Below are positions 44,837 to 57,000 of a stretch of DNA of 64,000 bases, in pieces; position 1 is the stretch's first letter, and every line of letters begins with the position of its first letter. A program made the translations under genes and the position numbers. Source of the stretch: Tiliqua scincoides (Eukaryota > Chordata > Lepidosauria > Squamata > Scincidae); assembly GCF_035046505.1 (NCBI RefSeq), contig NC_089829.1:10069396-10133395 (forward strand), written 5' to 3'. The notes beneath the pieces are model-generated. The model was given only the letters and a program-made list of their open reading frames with translations. It did not search any database and was not told where the DNA came from.

Positions 44837-44875
44837 CTGCAAAGGCCACCATCCAGGAAAGAATGGAGAACGAGG
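44837..44875 (-). CDS. 39-bp leader micro-exon of Ig receptor
   Basis: Bounded by acceptor tttttttgtctctttcag and donor gtatgaat, phase 1 at both ends. It encodes the second part of a signal peptide, xSFSILSWMVAFA followed by the G of the next codon. KIR and LILR genes (LRC family) split the leader with a second exon of about 36 bp, whereas FcR and FCRL genes use 21 bp, so the 39-bp size favours an LRC-type gene. The first exon with the start codon was not identified. A CR1 element begins 260 bp upstream, so exon 1 may lie beyond it. Confidence 0.68.
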
Positions 44876-45133
44876 CTGAAAGAGACAAAAAAAGGAAAAC
44901 AGTCAAGGAAAAACTGAGCAAAATAATAAAAAATACAATGTACTATATGTCAGAGCAGCCAGGAATATAACAGAAAAGCAAGAAGAATGGGGGGGACGGG
45001 GACTGAGTGTCTAGAAGAAGAAGAAGAAGAAAGGGGAAATTGAGGGGGAGGGGAAGTGGGACGGTAGTAGGTTATTCCCACAGAGTCACCTGCCAGGAAG
45101 GAAGAGAATCTTTCACTATATTTGCAAGAAGTT

Positions 45134-48100
45134 ACAAAAGAACATAAGAACAGCCCCACTGGATGAGGCCATAGGCCGATCTAGTCCAGCTTCCTGTATC
45201 TCACAGCAGCCCACCAAATGCCCCAGGGAGCACACCAGATCTGCATCCTGGTGCCCTCCATTGCATCTGACATAGCCCATTTCTAAAATCAGGAGGTTGC
45301 ACATACACATCATGGCTTGTAATGGATTTTTCATCCAGAAACTTGTCCAATCCCCTTTTAAAGAGATCCAGGCCAGATGCCGTCACCACATCCTGTGGCA
45401 AAGAGTTCCACAGACCAACCACACGCTGAGTAAAGAAATATTTTCTTTTGTCTGTTCTAACTCTCCCAACACTCAATTTTAGTGGATGTCCCCTGGTTCT
45501 GGCGTTACGTGGTTCTGGCTCTGAATGGTGGTTCTGGAACAGCATCTAGTGTGGCTGCAAAGGCCTTTTTGAGATGCGGCGACCAGAACTGGACACAATA
45601 CTCCAGGTGTGGCCTTACCATCGATTTGTACAATGGCATTATAATATTAGCCGTCTTGTTCTCAATACCTTTTCTAATGATCCCAAGCATAGAATTGGCT
45701 TCTTTACTGCCACCGCACATTGGGTCGACACTTTCATCGACCTGTCCACCACCACCCCAAGATCTCTCTCCTGATCTGTCACAGACAGCTCAGAACCCAT
45801 TAGCCTGTATGTGAAGTTTTGATTTTTTTGCCCCAATGTGCATGACTTTACACTTACTGACATTGATGCGCATCTGCCATTTTGCTTCCCATTCTGCCAG
45901 TCTGGAGAGATCCTTCTGGAGCTCCTCACAATCACTTCTGGTCTTCACCACTTGGAAAAGTTCGGTGTCGTCTGCAAACTTTGCAACCTCACTGCTCAAC
46001 CCTGTCTCCAGGTCATTTATGAAGAGGTTGAAAAGCACCGGTCCCAGGACAGGTCCTTGGGGCACACCACTTTTCACTTCTCTCCATTGTGAAAATTGCC
46101 CATTGACACCCACTCTCTGTTTCCTGGTCTTCAACCAGTTCTAAATCCAGGAGAGAACCTGTCCTCTAATTCCCTGACTGTGGAGTTTTTTCAGTAGTCT
46201 TTGGTGAGGGACCGTGTCAAACGCCTTCTGAAAGTCCAGATATATAATGTCTACGGGTTCTCTCGCATCCACATGCCTGCTGACCTTTTCAAAGAATTCT
46301 ATAAGGTTCGTGAGGCAAGACTTACCCTTACAGAAGCCATGCTGATTCTCCCTCAGCAGGGCCTGTTCGTCTATGCATTTTGAGATTCTATCTTTGATGA
46401 GGCATTCCACCATCTTACCCGGTATAGATGTTAGACTGACTGGCCTATAGTTTCCCGGCTCCCCCCTCTTTCTCTTTTTAAACATAGGTGTGACATTTGC
46501 TATCCTCCAATCTTCGGGCACCGTGGCTGTTTTGAGGGACAAGCTGCATATTTTAGTCAAGTGATCAGCAACTTCATTCTTCAATTCCTTAATAACTCTT
46601 GGGTGGATGCCATCAGGGCCCGGTGACTTATTGATCTTTAATTTATCAATGAGGTCTGAAATATCTTCTCTTTTAACTTCTATCTGACAATTCCTTGGTC
46701 AGGAGGAGCCGTTCAGGCAGCGGTATCTGCCCGAGGTCTTCTGCCGTGAAGATTTCTCTGCATCTCTAAGTCTCCTTTTATCTCCCCTTTCCCTCCCTCA
46801 CCATCCAGAGGGCCAACCGCTTCTCTGGCGGGTTTCCTGCTTCTAACATATTTGAAGTAGCTTTTATTATTCCCCTTAATGTTGCTGGCCATGCGTTCCT
46901 CATAGTCTCTCTTGGCCTCCCGTTTCACCTTCTTACATTTCTTTTGCCACAGTTTATGTTCCTTTTTATTCTCCTCATTAGGGCAAGACTTCCATTTACA
47001 GAAGGAAGCTTCCTTGCCCTTTACAGCCTCTCTAACTTGGCTCATTAGCCATGCAGGCACCCTCCTGGATTTAGTGGAGCCCTTCTTTCTTTGTGGTATA
47101 CACCTCTGCTGGGCCTCTATTACTGTTGTTTTAAGCAGCCTCCATGCACTCTGGAGAGATTGGACTCTTTTTACCTTCCCTTTCAACCTCCTTCTAACCA
47201 GCCTTCTCATTTGAGGGAAGTCCACCCGTCGGAAGGGTTTTTGTGAGAGATTTGCCTGGTATTCTTCCCCCGACGTGCATGTCGAAACGGATCACAGCAT
47301 GATCACTGTTTCCCAATGGCTCAGTAACATTGACATCTCTAACCAGGTCCTGAGTACCGCACAATATTAAATCCAGAGTCACCTGTCCTCTGGTGGGCTC
47401 CATGACTAGCTGCTCTAAGGCACAGTCATTTAACATGTCAAGGAACCCGGTCTCCTTTTCGTGACCAGAACACAAATTGACCCAGTCTATATCAGAATAA
47501 TTGAAGTCCCCCATGATTACGACCCTGTCCCTCCTTGTCACCTCCCTGATCTGTTTCCTCATTTCATGGTCCCCTTCCGGTTTCTGGTCTGGAGGACGAT
47601 AGTACGCCCCCAGTATTACATCGCTCCTGAGGCCTGGTAATTTAACAAACAGAGATTCTATGGTGGAGTCAGACCTGCCTTCAGTCTCTACTTTGCTGGA
47701 TTCTATCCCTTCCTTAACGTAAACTGACACCCCACATCCAACACACCCCTCCCTGTCCCTCCTGTAGAGTTTATAGCCAGCAGTCTGGTTCCATTCTGGC
47801 TCAAGTGAAGCCCGTCCCTCTTGTACAAGCCCCGCTTGTCCCAAAACGTTCCCCAGTGCCTAACGAATCTCAACCCCTCCTCCCTACACCACCGTCTCCT
47901 CCATGCATTGAGACCCCTGATCTCTGCCTGCCTAGCTGGCCCTGTGCGTGGAACAGGTAGCACTTCAGAAAACGCTACCTTTGAGGTCCTGGCTTTCAGC
48001 TTCCTGCCTAATAGCCTAAATTTGGCCTCCATGACCTCCCGGCTACACTTGCCCACGTCGTTGGTGCCGACATGCACCACAACTGCTATCTCCTTCCTAG

Positions 48101-48660
48101 CACTGCCTACCAGCCTGTCTAGACAAGTAGTGATGTCCACAACCTTTGCAGCAGGCAGGCAAGTCGCCATGCGGTCCTCACATCTGTCGCAAACCCCCCT
48201 CTCTATGTTTCTAATAATCGAATCCCTCACTACAGGAAGCCCCGGACCCCCCCTCCCGCCGAGGAGTATCCTGAGTGCGTTTGGATACGGGTCCGTCCCC
48301 TAGAGAAGGGGTCCCCCCTAGGGGATTGTTTCCCTCCTCTCCAGGATGATGTCCTCCAGCCCTGAGACTTCCCACCTGGGCAGCTGAGGAGCTGCACGCC
48401 TGAGGTTGGGATGAAGCCTGATGATCCCTGGAAGTCTCCCCACAGTCCTTCTCTGCCTGCTTCTGCTTCTCCAGGTTGGCCACCAAGGCTTCAAGGGAGC
48501 GGACGCGTTCCCTGAGACCCTGGAGCTCCTTGCACTGAGGACACACCCATGACTTATGCCCCAGAGGCATATAGTCATACATGTGGCACTCAATGCAGAA
48601 CACTGGATAGCCCCCACCCTGCTGCTGGCTGTCTGACTGCATAGCTTTTTGTTGTTGTTT
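45134..48660 (-). mobile_element. CR1/L3 LINE, nearly full length, decayed
   Basis: Reading from 48660 down on the minus strand, the parts are: ORF1 start with a zinc-finger-like region (FCIECHMYDYMP, WVCPQCKEL) and a coiled coil; an SGNH-esterase-like domain (RDSIIRN, VVHVGTNDVG, DGLHLSQNG); an endonuclease (YYRPPDQKPEGDHE, VVIMGDFNYSDIDW, NSDHAVIRF); the reverse transcriptase (NYRPVSLTSIPGKMVE, IIYLDFQKAFDTVPHQ, GVPQGPVLGPVLFN, KFADDTELF); and the polymerase end RGHPLKLSVGRVRTDKRKYF, FKRGLDKFLDEK. The coding part switches frame at several places, so it is inactive. The 3' UTR ends in the CR1 tail 'gctgttcttatgttctt'. The GDS motif of the esterase reads RDS. Confidence 0.93.
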
Positions 48661-50130
48661 TTATTTAGGGGTACTTAAAAAACCCTACACTGGTTTGCTG
48701 CCCTCTTGTCAAGGGAAGAGAAAGGGAGGTGTCTGGGGCCCTGGTTTCCTCGCCCTGCTGCTGAACTCGCCCAGATGCTAAACTCATGGTGCCTTACCTG
48801 GCACTGGGTGTCCCAGAGGCACTGGGTGTCCCAGAGGCAATGCGCGCTTCTGCAGAGAGGCTCACGTGGTGGCAGGCCCCAGCTTTATACCCCTAGCTAG
48901 CTCCTCCTCCCTCCCTCCTTGCTGATTGAAAGGGGGGCTGGTCTTCCCAGGTGAGATTACAAAAGCTCAGGAAGACAAAAGGCTGTTGATGGACTTAATC
49001 CACTGTGCAGGCCCCTGAATGGGTTGCTTGGATTAGCCTAATGGGGCTCTTATCACCTCCTAAAGGTCAATGACTATGCTAAAGTGCCCTGTCTGGTTGG
49101 GAACTGGCCCTTCCTAGGTTCTTATCCTCCTAGTACAATTCTCTCAGGCTGGACTGTTTTTTAACCTCAAGCTAGTTTTTATTTGAGTTTATTTATTTAT
49201 TTATTTATTGCTCTCACCTAGATCCTGTGTCCCAATTTACTGAACTGTTTAGATTATGTTCTAACTTAGATTAAGTTTAACTTGGGTTAAGTATAGGGTT
49301 AATTTAAAACAAAGTAGAAAAACTTGCTTTCCACTTTATCCTCCTCTGTTTTATTTATTTTTCCAAGTGCCTGGCCCTTGGGCTCTTACTCACGAGTAGG
49401 ACTCTGCTCCTGCTCAGAGTAGACCTATGTACACACCTACATATTTATTTATTTATTGCTCTCACCTAGCTCCTGTGCCCCAACTTGCTGGACCTTAGAT
49501 TCTCTCCCTTAGGTTAGATTAGGTGCGAACTTAGGTAAAGCTTAGGTAAAGCTAAATTTCAATGTTGATTTAAGGTTGATTTAAAGTTAGAAGACAAGGA
49601 GCTAGAAAGACAAAGAAAGAGTACACTTACCTTCTCCTTCTCGTCCTCCTCCTCTCCTTCTCCAAGACTCACTTGCCTTCTCCTCGCTCAGATGCTAAAC
49701 TCGCGGTGCCTTACCTGCCACTTTGTTCCCAGAGGCACTTGGTGTCCCAGAGGCCACGTGTGCTTCTGCAGAGAGTTCACAGAGTACCCACCTGACTCTA
49801 AGCAGGGCTTAGTTTCTTCAGCACCAAGACCCAGCCCATTGGTGTACCAGAGGTCCAGCAAGAAAGAAGAGAAGCTGGAACAAAGTCTCAGGAAAACTAG
49901 AGTTTGTACAGAGGGCTGAAGAGTGCCAACTGGGAAGACAAGGAACTCCCAGGAGGAGGAGGAGAAGGAGACTTACCCAGGAGCACCGAGAGACGGCCAA
50001 GCAGCTCCATGCTGCAAAGGCGGAGTCCAGAAGAAGTGTCTCCAGCAGTTGGCTGGTGCTGTTGTAAATCCTCTCTTCCAACCACACTGGGAGGAAGTGC
50101 AGCTGGGCCGTCTGTTTCTAGCTATGCATA
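48661..50130 (-). repeat. Probable CR1 5' UTR with tandem monomers
   Basis: Two pairs of direct repeats are visible. 'gatgctaaactc.cggtgccttacctg.cact' occurs at about 48775-48870 and 49690-49775. 'atttatttattgctctcacc' with 'tagatcctgtgtcccaa' occurs at about 49190-49225 and 49445-49480. An 18-bp 'gcactgggtgtcccagag' unit is doubled at 48801-48836. Repeated 5' UTR modules act as promoters in several LINEs. That this region belongs to the CR1 element is inferred from its position directly before ORF1. Confidence 0.55.
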
Positions 50131-50913
50131 GTTGCTGACACCAAGCAAGGCCATAGGAGTGGCCTGCAGTCACTTTGAACAAATTCAGCTGATCATTCTC
50201 AAAATGGCAAACAGGGAAGATGGGGGTGGGATGGGGACAACTGATACAAACCTGCAGATTTGCACCCATCTTCAGCTTAAGGCTGCTAATTTTAAATGAA
50301 GTTGCTCCTGGAGAAATTTTTTCCCTTCCCCCCCTTTTTTTTGGGGGGGGGGGAGGGATTCCTCAATACCCTGCTAAAAATCTTCGGGTTTGCTTTCAAA
50401 AGTCACGTGGAGATGGATACTGATTCCGTAAGAGTCCAGTCCAATCCTGGACGGTTGACAGCCTTACTTCAGCTCCATCAGAGCTCTTCTTGGCTGAGGT
50501 CCCAATCCTTGCACTACTGGAACAAGCGTTCCGGCAGCACAAGGCCTTTTACAGTGGTGCAAAACCCAGTCCGCTGTCTTGCGCTTCCGGGCCACTGCCA
50601 CAAATGGGCAGTGGCGTGGCAGTCACAGCATTTGGCTCCAGAAGCCTCCACCGGTGCCAGCAAGTTGGCAACAGAGGTGTGTCATGGGCTAGGAGGGGGA
50701 GTCCAAGGGGAGTTTCAGTGGCACTGATGCATGCCAGATCCTATCCCCTCTTTCACAGACTGCTCCACCTCTTTCCTTTTCTTGGACACCTACCAGCAAA
50801 ATGTCTGGCGTAGGTCCAAGGAGATCCATACGTGATCAAGCAACCTGCCAGGAGTAATATTTTTACTTCCTGCTCACTGTCTGATCCCCCCCTGCCACTG
50901 GTTCACAACCTTG
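50131..50913. other. Unassigned intergenic DNA
   Basis: No exon with splice support. A run of G at 50342-50353 and possible degenerate MITE sequence near 50440-50840. Confidence 0.45.
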
Positions 50914-51056
50914 GTTGGCAACCTTCAGTCTCGAAAGACTATGGTATAAGCCTACAACAGCCCCTGGTATTCCTAGGTGGTCTCCCATCCAAGTTCTAAC
51001 CAGGCTTGCCCCTGCTTAGCTTCCGAGATCAGACAAGATCAGGCACCTGCAGGGTA
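50914..51056 (-). mobile_element. 5S-rRNA-derived SINE
   Basis: Minus-strand copy: 'ggttggcaaccttcagtctc', 'gaaagactatggtataagcc', 'ggtggtctcccatccaagtt', 'ctgcttagcttccgagatca' are the complement of tail plus 5S. It is more diverged from 5S than the copy at 16082. Confidence 0.88.
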
Positions 51057-53640
51057 ACAGTTGGGCTGTAACTGCCCTGCCCCTGCTCCCCCAGCAAGAC
51101 TGCATTGGGGCCAATGATGGTGGATAGGATTGGCAGTGGCAATAAATGTTGCCAATTCAACACATTTTGCTACTCAAAGTGAAAGGAAAAGTTCTGTGCA
51201 GGGCAGTCTCTGGCGGGAACCTAGTGGGAATCCACCCCAGCCACCCCTCCCTAACCTCATAGCCTGACTTCCGATAAGTCACATGGGTGATAAATGCCTA
51301 TCTGCGAACTTTTCCTTTGAAAAGGAAGAAAGAAAGCCAGAGGTTCTCACCGTGCAAGTTGCTGAACCAATTTTCTGATTTGGGGAAGCCACATAATCCT
51401 GTTGAAATTTCCAAGTTTTTTGGGCCCTGGAGAAGTAAGGGGCTCTGTGCCCTACACCCGCCCTGCCACATGGCTCACTAGAACTCTTTGTCATTTTGTT
51501 GAACATTTTTATAAGAAAGAGGAAATGGTGTACTGGACAGGAAGTTAGTTGCAACATCATGGGAAACATTCCCATAGTGAAGCATCCCATTACAAATAGT
51601 TAATGCTACTCTGCAGCTTTTGGTAAAAAAAAAAAAAATAGTTACAGCAACAACAGCAGCAACAACAACAAAAACAGAACAATCAACCAAAGGGACTGCC
51701 AATCCTCAACGTGTCCTTAAAAGCTGTGAGATTTGCCCATCTGTCTTTGTGAGCCTTATGGGATGGGGAACTCATCTCAGAGCAAAAAGAAAGTGGGGCT
51801 CAAAATAAGCTGAAATAAAACAAGCTGTGACTATACATAGGATTTGTTTTGGTGGTGGTATAAGGGAAAGCTAAATGGAACCAACGCTCCTTCCCCAACT
51901 ATATTTTGATTCCCACAAACCCCAGATTGAGCTGCTCATGGTCATCTGCCCTTCTGGTGATAATATTCCATGAAGTCAGCACTTGATCTTGTGCAAGGGA
52001 GAGAGAGAACTGTCTTGTTCAGAAACAGAGGAATGCAGAGAAGCTACAGCAGATTGGAGAACCCACAATTCTTCCCCAGCACTGACAGATCAGGAGCTTT
52101 GCTTGTACTCTGTCAGGAAGTTGTGCAGTGTGGTTGAAGGCAGAGCATTGGGTGAGGTCAGGAGGGGGAAAGGGGGCAGCATCGCAATGGTCCCGGTTGG
52201 TAGCAAACACTGAGGCCTGGCTTGGAAGGGAAATGAAAAAGGGACTGTCGTGGAAAGGAAATGGGGAAGGGGACTGCCTTGGAAACGTTGTTCACCCTCA
52301 GACTTTTGCCCTGACCTATTCCACTCCTGGGGGGGATACAGCACTGTTTGGAAGATACAACGATCATGGTGGGAGATCCATTCTCCATGGTCCAGCCTCT
52401 TCCTTGTGGTCCTCATGACAAAGGGTGATACCCACAGCCTCACCCACAGCTGGGACACACTTAGAAAGGTGGAGGGAGCAGGCTCTAGCAAGACTGAGGG
52501 TGTGGCTATGGCATTACCACTTGGGGTCGACATGTGGAGAGAAGCCAAACATCACCAAGCTGAGTAGAATCGAGGTGAAGGGTGGTGGGAGGAGATGAAA
52601 GAAAATGGCAGGGGGGACGAAAGGGCAGGGGAGGCAGAAGGCGAGAGCCCCGAAAGAGGACAGGGCGAGAAGGAGGCAAGGAGAAAGAGAAAAGACAAGG
52701 TAAGAGGAAGGAGACTGGCGGAGATGGTGGAGAGCAGGGGATAGAGGCAGAAGGAGAGTGGGACAGTTGATAGGACAGAGGCAAGACAATGGGTAGGAAA
52801 AGGTGAGAGACCAAGATCAAGCATGAACTGTAAATTGCTGAGTGGTCCACACTATCCTATACTGGTTATGAGCAGGCTGGAGGTCTCCTTGGTGGAAAAA
52901 GTAAGGCTACTTTCACCCTTAAGTGCTCTTGGCCTTCTCTCTTCCTGTTGACCTGGCAACAAGCACAGTCCCAGCATCTCTTGTGTCTCAGCTCTCGTGG
53001 CAACCTCTAATATGATTTATTTGAACCCATTTCTTTTCCGGAAAAGAGAGGCGCCATATAAGGCAGGGACTCCACAACCTCGTAGTCTAAGGAAAGGTCT
53101 GTTCCTGTGGAGAGAAACCACCTTCTCTCGCCTCGGAGGTTCCCCCCTTCTTGGCACAAAGCGGAGCTGAGGCAATTGAAGGTGATAATGTGAGATCATG
53201 AACAAGACAGGCCATTGAGAAGGAGACTTTTTTTCTCCTTCATTGCACAGCATGTCAGAGATGTTCAGGTCTCACTTCCTGGGAGTAGAGCCTTCAGGAA
53301 TTCTGGAATTGTATCCACAGGAGATGATGGACAGAACAGTTGACAGGACTCTTAGAAAAGCAAGAATGGCTCTGGATCCCATAATTACTCACCTGTGATC
53401 AAGTTCATTAGGTTGATCAGCACATGAGCCATACACCTATTTATCTAAAATCTTACAACCAGAGTTTAAAACCACATAGAAACAGAATTTGGCTATATCC
53501 ACAACACACTCTTTGCAAAGACTTCTTAACAGTAATTTCAATCTTAAAGAGTCTGAAAACATAGAAAATTGATGCGTCAATTTCTTTAAGAATCGATCTC
53601 TCCCTGCGGTATATTTTGGGTATTGGAAAAGATATGCACT
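51057..53640. other. Unassigned intergenic DNA
   Basis: No gene is recognised. A poly-A plus CAA-rich tract lies at 51625-51680, and a purine-rich stretch at 52580-52760 gives artefactual Lys/Glu/Arg frames. Nothing in it has splice or domain support. Confidence 0.45.
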
Positions 53641-53649
53641 CGGGTGTCT

Positions 53650-53999
53650 AAGGACCCAATCATATGGTCTGCACTGCGCCTCTGCAGTGCGGACCACAGT
53701 CGCAAGCATGCTGTAAGGCACGTTTGCAGGGCTTACCGCTGGGCTCCCGCCGGAGGTGGCTCAGCTCCAGCTGGCGCTGAGCCACCATCCAGCAGGCATC
53801 CACGTTCCACAGCTCAGCGGTGCCTGCGACTGCCAGGCTGTGGAACAGAGAATGGGGACGTTCCCGGGGGTGTGGGGGAGGCGTTCTGTGGAGGTGGGAG
53901 GCGTGGTCAGGGGCATTCAGGGGGGAGAGGCGGGTCCGCGGGTCACCCTACACGAGCGCCTTCACTTTAGCGGCGACCAAATAGTCGCCGCTAAAGTGA
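53650..53999. repeat. GC-rich MITE-like element ending in a perfect hairpin
   Basis: A GC-rich island beginning 'ggacccaatcatatggtctg', reminiscent of MITE ends in this window. It terminates at 53962-53999 in a perfect 16-bp inverted repeat (tcactttagcggcgac) around a 6-base loop. No coding frame is convincing. Boundaries are approximate. Confidence 0.5.
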
Positions 54000-54006
54000 G
54001 TAGTCC

Positions 54007-57000
54007 TGATAGAAGGTAATATAGGGGATCCATCCTGACATGCTATGCTTTGAGTGAAAGCTTAAAAAGCCATTTTCTCCGTCTCAGTTTGAAAAAGAAA
54101 AAAAAAACTGTTCTGTTTGAAACTGCAAGCAAGCGGACAAAATGCTTGAGGAATGCTTGAGGAACAAGAGAGATAACAGTTAGAACAATGGGTTTTTGTT
54201 AGGTGGAGAGTGTTCAGCTAAGGAAAAAAAGTTAATAGTTTGCAGTTTGGAAATATTATCCTTAAATAATAATAATAATTATTATTATTAGACTTTTTAA
54301 AAGGCCTATTAAAAGGCTTTTTAAGAGCAAAAGATTGCATACAAATGCTGGGAGAGGTATTTTAGTAAGTATTACACAAAATCTCATAGAAATATCAAAG
54401 GAAAACACTAGTTTGCTTACTTCTACTTATTCTTAAAATATTTTGAATAGTTTTGACCCTAAAAGGTGTAAATAATATATCTAGACATATCAAAGCTGTT
54501 TTAGTGAGTTTTAAGTGCCTGATTTCTTAAAAAGGGTTTAGTAAAGAAGAAACACATTAAAATAATAAAGTTAGTTTCCCAGACAAAAAGCTTAGGAAGC
54601 AGTTCTGTTAAAAGGTCACTGCTTAGGAATTCGGGCAAAATAAGTTGCAAAGATAGATAAATACTTGGACTTGCAACATTATGATGGGAAGAATAATATT
54701 AGCTTGACTAAGGTATTTCTTAGCTATGCAGGAGATAACAGAATATTCATGGGAAAAGTTCCTGTTTTGAGCTAAAAGCTAACAGAGAAAGATGTAATTT
54801 AGCTAAAATTGAATGAAAGAAAGATTTCTTAAAAGAAATCTTTGCTTGCTTGAACATATCCCATTATATAGCCCCAGTTACATTAAATAAGGCATAGAAT
54901 AAGGAAGGTCCTAGGGACTTTGCTTCAATACAGATTAGCAAAAAGCCCCAAAAAGTTTGCTGGGAACCAGAGAAGGAATGACAAGACAAGATAATGCACA
55001 GACAAGATAATGCACAGATAGCTCTTGCAACAAAGTCACTTGGTATGCCATGAGATAAGGTCTAAAAGGCCAGTTTTGAGCAAAATTGAGGTTACAGTGC
55101 CATCTACTGGTTGTTGAAATCTTTAAATTGTGTATGTTTAAATGTATGGATTTGCCTTATTTGTAAACTGGTGACTTGAAACTCACCAATCAAATGTCTA
55201 GGGCTATCTCCAGCCAATGAAAATTAAAGCCCCATTTCTGATGTCAAAGCCCCAGTTGTTGCAAGGTCAAGAGCAAAGTTCAAAAGCAAACTCAGTAGGC
55301 AAGAGTGGAGATCGTCTGCAAGCTTTATTTCGTTGCCAGCAACGGGCTTCTCAGGGACTCCTGTCCAAAATGAAGAGAGCAATGAGAGCTATGTGGGAAC
55401 TCTCAGAGCTCTCAGAGAAAAGCAATTTTCCAGTGTGAGCCTCTCCCTTATATTTGATTCTGGCTCCTTTGTCTGAGGAGTCTTACATTTCTCATTGGCT
55501 GGTGTGTGATATCAGAAATGGGGGCTTTCTCAGGATTGGCCACAGATAGCTTTACAAGCATTTGATTGGTTGGCTTCAAGTTACAAACTCCAAAAAAGAC
55601 AAAATGTACATTTGAGACATTATAGAAAACATTGTTTCCAACAACCACTAGATGGCACTGTTTACTCATTTATTGGCCTTTAGTATGTCTTGTGTTTATT
55701 TCTGACTCTGACAGAGTTATCAGCCTTATCTTTCCAAATTCCTTTCTGTCTGGTCTCATCAAACACTGTAAGCTTTCTGCCAACCTCTGTTTAACTAAGC
55801 TTTTGGTTTTCTCTTTATTCTATGTGTAATTCTCTATTTGTGATGTATAGTGGCATACTTTTATATTTAATACAAGACAAACTAACTTCTTATTGTAAAT
55901 AAGGATTTTAAGAGACCTTTCTCTTTATTTCAATTAAATCTAGCCCCTCCTGCTAGCTTTTAGCTCTGACAGAGGCTCTCAAGAATGTTTTGCTAATTAG
56001 GGGCTTTATTATCTTGTTCCTGTCCAGCTGTTTCTGCAGGTGTCTGTATCTTGGAAAGCTCTGTCTCTGTCTGTCAAACAAGATAAACTGTCTGCTTAGA
56101 TCTCCTCATTAAAACTGCTTCTAACCTGTTTGTAACCTTTCTTGATGCCAAGAGATATGGCTTCCTGGCTACTCCCTAGTTCCTCTGTATGTTGTATCTA
56201 ATCTCACTGTAAGTTGTAAATCTGTCTCTGAGTTCCAATTAAAAGTATCTAAATCTGTCACTTTGAGTCTACAGAGATATGCAGAGTTCTTATCTTGTGA
56301 GGAGTAACTTTTCTTAGAGTCTCCTTGTTAGACTCTCTTAATTAACATTGCCAGACATCTGCCTCCTCAAGGTTACAGGGATACAGCTCCTATATTCCAT
56401 ATCTGTGAGCTGTCTGTGAGACAGATTACTTCTGCCAAGGTTGCATCTGAATTACAATTTTCAAACTTGTGACTTTAAGCCTTTTAATAGTCAAATTTAA
56501 TTGCTTTTACTATTCTGTGTATTTCTATACTATTATTTAACTTTCAATAACATCAGGCAATTAAGCTTTACTCTAATAGCTAATTTATATATTGGTTACA
56601 CTTAAGGCATTGAAAAATATTTGCCAGCAAGCAAGCATTGTAATCTCCTTAGAACTTCTATGAAACCTTGGTCTAAATAACCCTAAACAGCTCTCCATAT
56701 GCATTTGACTCTGTCCTTTTGATTTGAAGAAGCCTGAAGGAATTAGGTTTTTAAAAAGCAAAAGTGCTTTTTCTATTCAAAAGCTTGAGATGACTTGGGT
56801 GCTTTCCAGCAACTCTGTGTTTCACATAGCTGCAAGCAAAAGGGAATGTGTCATTCCCTAACTCCCATATCGTTATCTGCTTGGAAGGCTGCCAAAGAGA
56901 CATTCCTTTGCTATCTCAGTAAAACCGCCAATTAGCCTGCACTTTCTACATCACACTGAGACCAGAGAAATGCTTCTTGGCTTTTAATTTAAACATATGA

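Noticed and set aside
44950-45159. Frame GLFLCSFVTSCKYSERFSSFLAG as leader exon 1
   Set aside because: It ends at a GT in the right phase, but begins inside the CR1 tail and has no ATG.
52506-52850. Leu/Pro/Ser-rich minus-strand frames
   Set aside because: They reflect a purine/pyrimidine-biased stretch open in several frames at once.
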